Below, piece after piece: positions 19,319-27,192 of a DNA stretch of 64,000 nucleotides; position 1 is the first letter of the stretch; each line of letters begins with the position of its first letter. The stretch comes from a bacterium (lineage in GTDB: Bacteria; Planctomycetota; UBA1135; UBA2386): positions 496,001-560,000 of the forward strand of contig JAUILN010000005.1 of NCBI GenBank assembly GCA_030432695.1. Reading direction: 5' to 3'. A program made the position numbers and the translations under genes. Below the pieces are notes generated by a model. It was not told the origin of the DNA. It was given only the letters and a program-made list of their open reading frames with translations, and searched no databases.

Positions 19319-20658
19319 TCGATTCCGTAGTCCTTGAGCTTCTCCCACAGCACCTTCCGAGAGATCCCGAGCACCGACGCGGCCTTGGTGCGATGCCCCC
19401 CCACCGAACTCAGCACCCGCCTGAGGTGGGCACGCTCGGCCTCGGTCATCACCTCGCGCAGCGACTTCAGATCGGTCGGCGGTTCCAGCGCTGCACGCCG
19501 GGTCTTGTCGACCGGCAGCAGGTTCTCCTTCTTCAGGATCCGCGAACCGCCTGCCATCGCGATGGCCTGTGCGACGTGGTTCTCCAACTCACGCACGTTG
19601 CCCGGCCAGGCGTAGCCCGACATCGCCTGCAGCACGTCGGTCTTGACGGTGTACTGGCGCCCGGTCGACAGCCGCCGCACGAAGTGCTGGACCAGCAGCG
19701 GCACGTCCCCCTCGCGCTCGCGCAGCGGCGGCAGGTTCACCGGCACCACGTTGAGGCGGTAGTAGAGGTCCTCGCGGAAGCCGCCCTTCTTGACCAGATC
19801 GATCAGCGGCACCTTGGTGGCCGAGATGATGCGGATGTCGACCTCGATGGTCTGCTCGCCACCGACCCGTTCGAACTCCCGTTCCTGGATGACGCGCAGC
19901 AGCTTGACCTGGGTCTGCAGCGGCATGTCGTCGATGTCGTCCAGGAAGATCGTGCCGTGGTTGGCAAGCTCGAAGCGGCCCTTGCGCAGCTTGCTGGCAT
20001 CGGTGAACGCGCCGCGCTCGTGACCGAACAGCTCGGTCTCCAGCAGGGTCTCGGGCAAGGCCCCGCAGGACAACGCCACGAACGGCTTCTGGGCCCGGTT
20101 CGACAGCTGGTGCAGGGCGCGGGCGATGCACTCCTTGCCGGTCCCGCTCTCGCCCTGGATCAGCACCGACGCATCGGTCGGGGCGACGGTGCGCACGACC
20201 TTGAAGACGTCCTGGATGCGGCGGCTCACGCCGAGCACGCCGGGCAGCCCGTGGTCGCCGCGCAGGTCCTCCTTGAGCCGGCGGTTCTCGTCGAGCAGCG
20301 TGCGGTAGCGGGAGACCCTCTCCAGCCGCTCGACGACGTGCTCGTTGAGGAACGGCTTCTGGATGTAGTCGTCGGCCCCCCGGCGCATCGCCTCGACGGC
20401 GTGCTCCACGGTCGCGAACGCCGTCATCACCAACACCTCGGTGTCGGGACGGGCCTGTTTGGCGGCCTGCAGGACCTCGAGGCCATCCGCGCCCGGCAGC
20501 CGCACGTCGGTGATCACGCAGTCGAAGGCGGTCTCTCCCAGGACCCGGATCGCCTCCTTGCCGTCGCCGACGACCTTGACGTCGTGGCCCGCTGCCTCGA
20601 GTTCGTCACCGAGGGTGACGGCGATGGTCTTCTCGTCTTCGACCAGTAGGACTTTCAT
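19315..20658 (-). CDS. NtrC-family sigma-54-dependent response regulator
   Basis: This 447-residue activator has a receiver domain with phospho-acceptor D51 (ITDVRLPGADG), a sigma-54 interacting AAA+ domain and a Fis-type helix-turn-helix at the C-terminus (GHRTKAASVLGISRKVLWEKL). Walker A is GESGTGKE at 169-176. The sigma-54 contact loop reads GAFTDA (216-221) instead of GAFTGA, and Walker B reads FLDDIDD rather than FLDEI. ATG 20658 is chosen because it starts directly at the receiver. No histidine kinase gene is adjacent. The gene is translationally coupled to the GH42-like gene, which it may or may not regulate. The cognate sigma factor, RpoN, is encoded 3 kb away. Confidence 0.95.
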   Translation of the reverse strand: MKVLLVEDEKTIAVTLGDELEAAGHDVKVVGDGKEAIRVLGETAFDCVITDVRLPGADGLEVLQAAKQARPDTEVLVMTAFATVEHAVEAMRRGADDYIQKPFLNEHVVERLERVSRYRTLLDENRRLKEDLRGDHGLPGVLGVSRRIQDVFKVVRTVAPTDASVLIQGESGTGKECIARALHQLSNRAQKPFVALSCGALPETLLETELFGHERGAFTDASKLRKGRFELANHGTIFLDDIDDMPLQTQVKLLRVIQEREFERVGGEQTIEVDIRIISATKVPLIDLVKKGGFREDLYYRLNVVPVNLPPLREREGDVPLLVQHFVRRLSTGRQYTVKTDVLQAMSGYAWPGNVRELENHVAQAIAMAGGSRILKKENLLPVDKTRRAALEPPTDLKSLREVMTEAERAHLRRVLSSVGGHRTKAASVLGISRKVLWEKLKDYGIE

Positions 20659-20761
20659 GGCTCGGCGGCGCGAGGCGCCGGCCCCATTCAAGTCGGCCAG
20701 CCGCCGAGTGTCCACCGAACTGCCGACCGTCCGTGCGGGCGAGCCCGCCAAGGCACGCCGA

Positions 20762-21391
20762 TCAGCTTCCGGCCGGCCCCGCGCCCGAGACGTCGTCCGG
20801 CTGCACGAAGCGCTCCCGGACGAAGGTCCGCACCGCATCCCCGCCGACCCGCGAGACATCGTCGAGGGCGATCTCGGCCTGCGAGACCAGGGTGTCGAAG
20901 AACAGGGTCTCGCGGTCCTCGCAGGCCGCGACACCCAGGCTCAGGGTCGGCGCGATCGGCTGACCGGCGACCGACACGTCGGCATCCGCGAAGGCACCCC
21001 GGATGCGCTCGCCGACGAGCGCCGCCTCGCGCGGCCCGGCGTGAGGGAGCACCAACAGGTAGCGATCCTCGCTCAACAGACCGACGTGGTCGTGATCACG
21101 GGTCTTCTCGGCCACGACCCGCCCGAGCACCGTCTTGATGGCATCACGAACCACGGGACCGTGGATCTCGACCATCGACTGGATGCGATCCACCCGCATC
21201 AGCACGACCGACAGCGGATAGCCGTAGCGGCGCGCCCGACTGAACTCGGTCTTCATCAGGTGCAGGATCTGCGCCTGGGAGAACGGTGCGCCGGTGATGT
21301 GCACCTCGTCGCCGCTCCCTCCCGGAGCACCCCCGCGAGCTCCCAGTCCACCTGAACTCGATCGTCGGAATCCGGGTCTGCTCATCGCCAT
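20762..21391 (-). CDS. Degenerate GGDEF-domain protein
   Basis: The 209-residue protein has a GGDEF fold: FSQAQILHLMKTEFSRARRYGYPLSVVLMRVD matches in pattern, and SLGVAACE sits where SIGVA is usual. The catalytic GG(D/E)EF loop is replaced by SEDRY at about residue 105-109, so diguanylate cyclase activity is very unlikely. It may bind c-di-GMP or GTP or act as a scaffold. The first ~30 residues are Gly/Ser-rich. It lies 103 bp upstream of the NtrC-type gene on the same strand and could be co-transcribed with it. ATG 21391 is the first candidate start; ATG 21385 is equally possible. Confidence 0.78.
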   Translation of the reverse strand: MAMSRPGFRRSSSGGLGARGGAPGGSGDEVHITGAPFSQAQILHLMKTEFSRARRYGYPLSVVLMRVDRIQSMVEIHGPVVRDAIKTVLGRVVAEKTRDHDHVGLLSEDRYLLVLPHAGPREAALVGERIRGAFADADVSVAGQPIAPTLSLGVAACEDRETLFFDTLVSQAEIALDDVSRVGGDAVRTFVRERFVQPDDVSGAGPAGS

Positions 21392-21532
21392 GTCCTCGGA
21401 CGGTGGGTCTGCCTTCGACGGCCGTCACGGCTCACTGCGAACCGTCCGCGACCATGGATCCAGCGGCGGCATCGAGCGGCAACACACGAGACCTATCGAC
21501 CAGGGTCCGGCTTCCATGCGATACCGCTGGGC

Positions 21533-21571
21533 AAAAAAAAATGGGCCTCAGCCGGTCAGTGCTGAGGCCCA
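21533..21571 (-). terminator. Strong intrinsic terminator of the small RNA
   Basis: An 11-bp perfect stem (GGGCCTCAGC core, 21542-21552 with 21561-21571) has an 8-nt loop and is followed on the minus strand by nine consecutive T (21541-21533). It is the only canonical hairpin-plus-T-tract terminator I found in the window. Confidence 0.92.
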
Positions 21572-21776
21572 CGAATTCGGAGTGGCTGCGAATTGGAGAG
21601 GGCGGTTAGGGAGGGGGAATCAGATCTCCAGCCCGCAGCTAGCTCCTGGGTGTTCGATCTCGCTCTGCCCGCGCACCGGAGTGCGCGAACGTGCGATGTC
21701 TGTCGGACCCGTGACCGGCATGCCTGCCGAGCCTCGAGCGCGCACGGGGAGGAAGGCACTCCGCCTCGCACGACCG
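21533..21776 (-). ncRNA. Candidate structured small RNA with own promoter and terminator
   Basis: No plausible protein fits this interval, yet it has a complete transcription unit on the minus strand. A TTGAAA/CATACT promoter lies just upstream (21782-21809) and a perfect hairpin plus nine U ends it (21533-21571). Reading the RNA 5' to 3', the 5' segment CGGAGUG can pair with CACUCCG near the 3' end as a closing stem. CGUGCG/CGCACG encloses a CGGCA-GGCA-UGCCG hairpin, followed by a CGCGCAC-UCCG-GUGCGCG hairpin with a UNCG-type loop. Two C-rich stretches (UUCCUCCCC; CCCCCUCCCU) appear unpaired and are complementary to Shine-Dalgarno sequences. It does not show RNase P, tmRNA or SRP signatures. 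A 6S-like RNA is one possibility because of the closing stem. Confidence 0.7.
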
Positions 21777-21781
21777 GGGCA

Positions 21782-21809
21782 AGTATGCACGGTTCCCCAC
21801 AGCTTTCAA
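21782..21809 (-). promoter_or_regulatory. Sigma-70-type promoter of the small RNA
   Basis: On the minus strand TTGAAA (21809-21804) and CATACT (21787-21782) are separated by 16 bp, five and four matches to consensus. The predicted transcription start is near 21775. This is one of few recognisable sigma-70 promoters in the window and no gene start follows it, which supports an RNA product. Confidence 0.6.
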
Positions 21810-21977
21810 CACCCCATTCCACAGAATTGGGGAAGGATTCGACAGTCGTCCCGACCGCGTTCGATCCCGCCCCGGCATCGCGTGTTCGGACGGTCTCGAC
21901 CTGGGCCGGGGACGTGCGAGCTGCCGGGAAGCCCGGGTCACCGGGAGCGTCGAACAGTTCGGCCGACCGCGACCGCA

Positions 21978-22601
21978 TCAGCGTCCCGCCAGACTCTCGA
22001 ACCAGTCCTGCACGTTCCGCGCGAAGTCGTAGATGTTGATCTCGGGATGACGACGCTCCAGCAAGATCAGGATCACCAACAGCGCCGCCAGCGCGATCCC
22101 GTAGAAGAAGCCCTTCACGATCAGGACCGCGAGGAACTTCTTGAAGTGGTAGCTCGCGGACCGCGGCGGCCGGCGAATGTTCGCATCCGGACCACGCACC
22201 GGTTCCGGACGCAGGGGTTGTGGACGCGATGGCTCGGACCGCGGCGGCGATGGACCATCGGACGCCGACCCTGCACGAGCCGGAGCCGGGGCTGCGGGAG
22301 TCGAGGTGGAGACCGGCGCAGGCGGAGCGGCAACCCGTGCGGCCGCGGGCACATCGCCGGTCACCAACCAGTCGCGCTGTGCCACCAACGCGCGGTTGAC
22401 CAGCTCGGACGGGTCCACCGGCTCGGCAACCACCAGCCGCACCACATCCTCCCACGGGTAGAAGGCCGGGTCCTCGGCCACCCGCTTCCGTACCTGTGCC
22501 AGGGTCTCGTCCCCCACCGCTCCGGCCATCATCCGCAGCGATACCTCACCGAGACGGGCGACCCGGACGTCCTGCTCGGCCAACGACTTGTCCTCGTGCA
22601 T
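21978..22601 (-). CDS. Membrane-anchored hypothetical protein with proline-rich linker
   Basis: I do not recognise this 207-residue protein. Residues 1-75 form a charged domain (DVVRLVVAEPVDPSELVNRA) resembling short cytosolic adaptor domains. Residues 80-140 are Pro/Ala/Arg-rich and probably disordered. A basic stretch then leads into a single transmembrane helix at about 155-180, and a short charged tail ends the protein. ATG 22601 is 38 bp from the start of the divergent GspF-domain gene, so the two share a promoter region and perhaps a function. The stop lies about 200 bp upstream of the small RNA transcript on the same strand. Confidence 0.78.
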   Translation of the reverse strand: MHEDKSLAEQDVRVARLGEVSLRMMAGAVGDETLAQVRKRVAEDPAFYPWEDVVRLVVAEPVDPSELVNRALVAQRDWLVTGDVPAAARVAAPPAPVSTSTPAAPAPARAGSASDGPSPPRSEPSRPQPLRPEPVRGPDANIRRPPRSASYHFKKFLAVLIVKGFFYGIALAALLVILILLERRHPEINIYDFARNVQDWFESLAGR

Positions 22602-22639
22602 CGTGGACCAGGATACCCTCAGCCTACCGAGTCACCTCG

Positions 22640-23560
22640 ATGATCGATCCAGGACGCCGACCGGAACACCGCGCCGAAGTGTTCGAAGAGCTCGCCTCAG
22701 CCCTCGAGGCCGGCCTCTCGATCGATGCGGCCTTCGCCGCTGCCGCCGTCGGGCCGGTGATGCATTCTGGCGAGTCGGTGACCCGCAATCTGCAGGTCGC
22801 ACTCGCCGACGTCGACCCCGTCGACCTCGCAGTCCTCTCGGCCGGCGAACATCGAGGTGGTCTCCCGCGCGCACTCCGGGCCCGAGCCGAACGCCATCGA
22901 CACCGGGCCCACACCCGCCGCGAGATCCTCAAGCGCCTCGCCTACCCGATCATCCTGGTGGTCGCGGTGGCCCTGCTCTGGGCCTGGCTGGAGTTCCTCG
23001 GGTTCGGCGCGCCCCTGGCGTTCGGCGCGTGGTGGTTCGGCATGCTCGGCGGTCTGTCGATCACGCTGCTGTTCCTGCACCATCGCGCCCGCCGGGTCGC
23101 CAGCAGCCGACCCGAACAGTGGCCCGTGGTCGGTGGCCTGTACGGCAACTCCGCCGCGGTCCCCTACCTCGAGTCCCTCGGCGGGCTACTCGGCGCCGGC
23201 GTCCGCATCGACGAGGCGCACGAGCGGGCGCTCCGGACCGTGCCCTGGGCGGGCCTCAAAGCGAGACTGTTCACGGCAGGTCAGGCGTTGGCGCAGGGGG
23301 AGACGTTCGCCACGGCACTGCGACACGCCGCCGCCCTCGACGACGAGACGCAACGTGCGCTCGACGTGGCCGAGCAGTCCGGCGACCTGGAGGCCACCGC
23401 CATCCGACTCGCAGCGCGCCGCACCGAGCGCCTCGAGCGGGAGATCGGTCAGGCCTGCCGGATCGCCGGTGCGATCGCATACCTCGGTGCGGCGGTGCTC
23501 GCGATCGTCACGATCGCCAACTTCTACGGCGGCATCGCGACCGGGCGCCTGTTCCGGTGA
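22640..23560 (+). CDS. GspF/PilC-type (T2SS F domain) inner-membrane protein
   Basis: This 306-residue protein has two copies of the T2SSF helical domain (about residues 10-100 and 180-280) and hydrophobic segments at about 112-155 and 285-302, the arrangement of type II secretion/type IV pilus platform proteins. The repeated pattern ALxAGLSIDxA / LGAGVRIDEAHxRAL supports the call. It is shorter than canonical GspF (about 400), and no other secretion or pilus gene is nearby. It may be an orphan platform protein or have another role. ATG 22640 is chosen because the longer frame encodes antisense-like sequence. Confidence 0.82.
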   Translation: MIDPGRRPEHRAEVFEELASALEAGLSIDAAFAAAAVGPVMHSGESVTRNLQVALADVDPVDLAVLSAGEHRGGLPRALRARAERHRHRAHTRREILKRLAYPIILVVAVALLWAWLEFLGFGAPLAFGAWWFGMLGGLSITLLFLHHRARRVASSRPEQWPVVGGLYGNSAAVPYLESLGGLLGAGVRIDEAHERALRTVPWAGLKARLFTAGQALAQGETFATALRHAAALDDETQRALDVAEQSGDLEATAIRLAARRTERLEREIGQACRIAGAIAYLGAAVLAIVTIANFYGGIATGRLFR

Positions 23561-23644
23561 GTTCGTGATCTCGGCGGGGTCACGAGTCCACCGCCACGAA
23601 GACCGCCCCCCGGACGCCATTGGGGAGAGCGCAGGCGAGCCGAT

Positions 23645-23668
23645 TGGTATACTGGCACGCTTCCTGCA
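23645..23668 (+). promoter_or_regulatory. Overlapping extended -10 and -24/-12-like promoter elements upstream of rpoN
   Basis: TGGTATACT at 23645-23653 fits an extended -10 box. Immediately overlapping it, TGGCACG-CTTC-CTGCA at 23653-23668 matches the sigma-54 -24/-12 consensus with correct GG-to-GC spacing and one mismatch in the -12 half. Either would give a leader of about 110-135 nt before the rpoN ATG at 23794. The -24/-12 match suggests autoregulation by RpoN, or repression of the sigma-70 start by sigma-54 holoenzyme binding. Both ideas are inferences from the motifs. Confidence 0.55.
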
Positions 23669-23793
23669 CTAGGGCCTGGCCGTCTCCGTCCCGTCCACGG
23701 CTCTCGCGCGCCGCTGCGCCCTCCTCCGGCACAGCCCGAACCGATTCGAGCCAAGTCCCTCCCCCGACACAGGGCTCCGAAAGAACAACCTCC

Positions 23794-25227
23794 ATGCGTC
23801 TCGGTCTCACCCAGCAACTCCGCGCGGAACAACGGCTGGTCCAGTCGCCGCAGATGATCCAGGCGATGCAGGTCCTGCAGTGTCCGATGGCGGAACTGCG
23901 CGATCAGATCGATCAGGAGCTGCAGGAGAACGTGTTTCTGGAGGTTCAGGACGACCGCGATTCCTCTTCGGGGGAATCCCAGTCGGAATCACCGGACCAA
24001 CGCGAGCACGAAGCCTCCAAGGAGGAGGCCGCGCTCTGGGACGAACTCGACAACCTCGAGCGCCGGACCGAGGGCTCACGCAGCCTGTCGCCGCGCGGCT
24101 CCGAGGAGGAGTCGGAACGGCGGCTCGAGGCGCTCTACAACACCCCCGACTCGCACCTGTCGTTGGCCGAGCACCTGCTGACCCAGGTCCGCATCCTCGA
24201 CGACATCTCCAACGAGCTCTACCGCGTGATCGAGCACGTGGTGTTCTCCCTCGACGCCGACGGCCGACTCGAGGAGAACGCCGACCAGATCGCCGACGCA
24301 CTGATGGTGCCGATCCCCCTGGCCGAGAAAGCGATCGACGTGGTGCGCTCGCTCGACCCGGCCGGCGTCGGCGCCGCCGACCTGCGCGATTGCCTGCTGA
24401 TGCAGCTCGACCGGATGAGCTACGTCCGGCCGTTGACCCGCGCGGTGGTCGAGAACCACCTCGACGACCTGGCACTCAACAAGCTGCCGAAGATCGCCAA
24501 GGACACCGGCGCGACCATCGATGAGGTCAAGGACAGCTGGACCTTCCTCCGCGACCACCTCAATCCGCACCCGGGCGCGTTCTTCACCACCAGTCGCAAC
24601 ACCAGCGTGAGTCCCGACGTGATCGTCGACGAGGTCGACGGCCAGTTCGAGGTCCGCACGCTGCGCGGCTCGATCCCGGAGCTGACGATCTCCAAGGCCT
24701 ACAAGAACATCCTGAAGGAAGCCCGCAACGACCCGAAGATCCACGAGTACCTGCGCCGCAAGATCGAGTCGGCGAAGTGGTTCATCGAGGCCGTCCACCA
24801 GCGGCAGAACACCATCCAGCGGATCGCCAGCGAGATCGTCCGCCGCCAGGAGGACTTCCTCCGCAACGGCTGGTCGGCCCTGAAGCCGCTGAAGATGCAG
24901 GACGTCGCCGACGTCGTCGGCGTGCACATCTCGACCGTCAGCCGCGCCTTGTCGGGGAAGTACATCCAGACCCCGCAGGGCATCATGGAGATGAAGCGGT
25001 TCTTCTCCGGCGGCACCGTCACCGACACCGGTGAGATGGTCAGTCAGCAAGCGGTCAAGCTGAAGCTGCAGGGCATCGTCGACGCGGAGGACAAGCAGAA
25101 CCCGCTGTCCGACGACCAGCTGGTCGAGGCCCTGATCAAGGAGGGCGTGAAGATCGCCCGGCGCACGGTGACCAAGTACCGCAAGGCACTCGGCATCGAG
25201 TCGTCGAGTCGGCGCAAGGAGTTCTGA
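23794..25227 (+). CDS. rpoN: RNA polymerase sigma-54 factor
   Basis: This alternative sigma factor recognises -24/-12 promoters and needs AAA+ activators such as the one encoded at 19315-20658. The 477-residue protein has the Gln/Leu-rich region I at 1-50 (TQQLRAEQRLVQSPQM), an acidic linker at about 52-120, the core-binding domain at about 120-310 and the DNA-binding domain with HTH (VADVVGVHISTVSRAL). The RpoN box ARRTVTKYR is at 455-463. The length matches the family. ATG 23794 lies directly before region I. Candidate promoter elements sit about 130 bp upstream. Confidence 0.98.
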   Translation: MRLGLTQQLRAEQRLVQSPQMIQAMQVLQCPMAELRDQIDQELQENVFLEVQDDRDSSSGESQSESPDQREHEASKEEAALWDELDNLERRTEGSRSLSPRGSEEESERRLEALYNTPDSHLSLAEHLLTQVRILDDISNELYRVIEHVVFSLDADGRLEENADQIADALMVPIPLAEKAIDVVRSLDPAGVGAADLRDCLLMQLDRMSYVRPLTRAVVENHLDDLALNKLPKIAKDTGATIDEVKDSWTFLRDHLNPHPGAFFTTSRNTSVSPDVIVDEVDGQFEVRTLRGSIPELTISKAYKNILKEARNDPKIHEYLRRKIESAKWFIEAVHQRQNTIQRIASEIVRRQEDFLRNGWSALKPLKMQDVADVVGVHISTVSRALSGKYIQTPQGIMEMKRFFSGGTVTDTGEMVSQQAVKLKLQGIVDAEDKQNPLSDDQLVEALIKEGVKIARRTVTKYRKALGIESSSRRKEF

Positions 25228-25258
25228 GCTACGCGACCTCCTCACGAGGACAGGCGGG

Positions 25259-25712
25259 CCCGGACGACCGCAACTCGGCCACATCGCGGTCTTCGCTGCG
25301 AACGACGAAGTCCGCGGCCACGAAGTCCATGTAGTCGACGACACCGAGCAAGGAGCCTCCCCGCTGCTCGACATCGAGCCAGGAAGCCCCGAGTGGATCC
25401 GGTCGTTCGAACCGGTGGACGCCGACGGCGACGTCCTGATCGTCGCCGACCACGGAACCCACGGCTACGAGCCCTGGCTCGCCGACGGCACACCCGCCGG
25501 CACCCGCCTCCTGGCCGACATCCACTCCGGCCCGGCGGACTCGTCGCCGACTGCCTTCGCGCCGTGCCGCGACAGGATGCCGTTCCGTGCCGAGGACGGC
25601 AGCGACGGCATCGAGCTGTTCGGCCAGGCCGTCGTCCTGGAGACCGGCGCTCGGAGTCGCCAGCTTCTCCAACGGACTGCCGATCATCCTCGGACGCCGA
25701 GGCCCGACCGGC
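25259..25712 (+). pseudogene. Decayed ELWxxDGT-repeat protein fragment
   Basis: Downstream of rpoN the frame around 25259-25640 reads two worn ELWxxDGT-type repeats: VADHGTHGYEPWLADGTPAGTRLLADI is recognisable in pattern, preceded by an AVFAANDEVRGHEVHVVDDT unit and followed by FRAEDGSDGIELF. There is no credible start codon, no signal peptide and far too few repeats for the family. Similarity appears to continue in another frame near 25640-25710 (GLPIILGRRGPTG), which implies a frameshift. It collides tail to tail with the NYN-LOTUS gene. I interpret it as the remnant of a larger exported repeat protein. Confidence 0.65.
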
Positions 25713-27044
25713 TCAGGTCGCCGGCTGCGGATCGGTCTCGGCACGCAACGCGCCCGCCGCGACCAGATCGTCCTCCGCCTGATCGAGGACCTCCTCCATC
25801 GCGTCGATCCGGTCTTCGCCGGCTCCCGGACCCTCGAGCATCTCGGTGAACGCCTCCGAGTCGACCTCGACCGAGCCGTACTGGCTCTGCAGCCGCTCGA
25901 GAAGGATCCGGGCGATGTAGACCCGTGCCAACCGCCGCATCGACTCGACGTCGGTGACCGCGTCCGACAGCCGTGCGGGCCGCGACCAGTGGAAGTCGGA
26001 GTCGCCCTCCGAGCCGGGCTCGGCGCAGACGAACGCACCGCACTTGAACAGCTGGAAGACGATCGCCTGGACCTTCTTCTCCGGCGCCTCGAGGCCATTG
26101 CGCTCGACGTGGCGCATCACCTCGTCGGAGAGTTCCTGCTGGAACACGACCTGCCGCGCGGTGCCCTCGCCACCGGCGAGCTGGTAGAAGGCCTCGGAGA
26201 TCTGCAGCCACTCGTCCCGTGACGTCAGGTGGATCCGCGGATTGCGCAGCCGCAGCAGCTGCCGGTATTCCCCCGCCTCGTGCCGAGGCGCGGGGCCACC
26301 GGCCGCGGGGATCACCGTCCCGTCGTGGCGCAGATCGACGACCGTGACGTCGCGCTCCCCGGGCCGCAACGTCACGCCGATCTCGGCCGAATGGCTGCGC
26401 AGGAAGTCCTCGAGACCCGCACTGCCGAACGCCGCGGGATCGAAAGGACGACCGAGGCTGCGATTGAGCAGGTCGCCGAGCTGGGCCAACGGCACCGGAC
26501 GGCGTCGCCCGAGGATCTCGAGGACCGCGCCACGGACCAACGCGTACTCCTCGCCGACGTCGGCGGTGCGGGCGGCCAGGTCCTCGAACGCCAGCAGCTC
26601 GTCGCAGTACGGCCGCAGCTCGGGAGAGGTGTGGCCGGCGACACCGATCACGACGATGCGACGCATCTGCTCGCGGAGCAGCACGAGGATCGGCGTGGGG
26701 TCCTCGGCACCGACCACCAGGTAGAACTGCGCACGTTCCGGTGCGGTCGCCGCGATCTGCTGGGCGTCGAGGCCCATCCGCAGCAGCGTGGGCGCTCCCT
26801 TACCCGAGCGGACGTGGACGCCAGTGATGCCCTGCTTGGCGAGCAGGTTCGCATCGAATCGGCGCGGCTCACCGGCGAGGTCGACATAGGCGCGACGCAC
26901 CGGAACCTCGGCGTCCGCGATGAGCCGGCGGATGCCGCGACCCAGCAGGGTCAGCTCCTCGGCCGGGTCGAGGTCCGGCTTGTTGCTCAGACGCGCGGAG
27001 AAGAAGCCATCGAGATCGATGAACAGCAGGATGGGATCGGACAT
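25713..27044 (-). CDS. NYN-domain protein with OST-HTH/LOTUS domain
   Basis: This 443-residue protein starts with a PIN-like NYN domain (about 1-158), recognisable from LLFIDLDGFF, the FDANLLAK loop and YLVVGAEDPTPIL. An OST-HTH/LOTUS winged-helix domain follows at about 165-230 (YALVRGAVLEILGRRRPVPLAQLGDLLN). The remaining ~200 residues are helical and acidic at the end. NYN domains are usually metal-dependent RNases and LOTUS domains bind RNA. Here the canonical SGDxDF aspartate is replaced (VGAEDP), so catalysis may be reduced. ATG 27044 is chosen because the NYN strand begins at residue 4. An RNA-related role is inferred. Confidence 0.78.
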   Translation of the reverse strand: MSDPILLFIDLDGFFSARLSNKPDLDPAEELTLLGRGIRRLIADAEVPVRRAYVDLAGEPRRFDANLLAKQGITGVHVRSGKGAPTLLRMGLDAQQIAATAPERAQFYLVVGAEDPTPILVLLREQMRRIVVIGVAGHTSPELRPYCDELLAFEDLAARTADVGEEYALVRGAVLEILGRRRPVPLAQLGDLLNRSLGRPFDPAAFGSAGLEDFLRSHSAEIGVTLRPGERDVTVVDLRHDGTVIPAAGGPAPRHEAGEYRQLLRLRNPRIHLTSRDEWLQISEAFYQLAGGEGTARQVVFQQELSDEVMRHVERNGLEAPEKKVQAIVFQLFKCGAFVCAEPGSEGDSDFHWSRPARLSDAVTDVESMRRLARVYIARILLERLQSQYGSVEVDSEAFTEMLEGPGAGEDRIDAMEEVLDQAEDDLVAAGALRAETDPQPAT

Positions 27045-27192
27045 GAGGCTTGCGATGAAGGGAATACGGCTCGAGCAGCGGACCACCGAGACACCGATGG
27101 AGTCTGTAGCCTGGATGGAGCAACGGACTCCGTGAGCCGTGCCCATTCTCGTCGAGCCCGGTCAGGATCCAAGCCCCGAGCTCGCGCCGTCT

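Noticed and set aside
21793..21823. DnaA-box-like cluster (TTCCCCACA, CTTTCAACA, ATTCCACA)
   Set aside because: Matches to TTATCCACA are weak, no AT-rich unwinding region or dnaA/dnaN gene is present, and the same bases are better explained as the small RNA promoter region.
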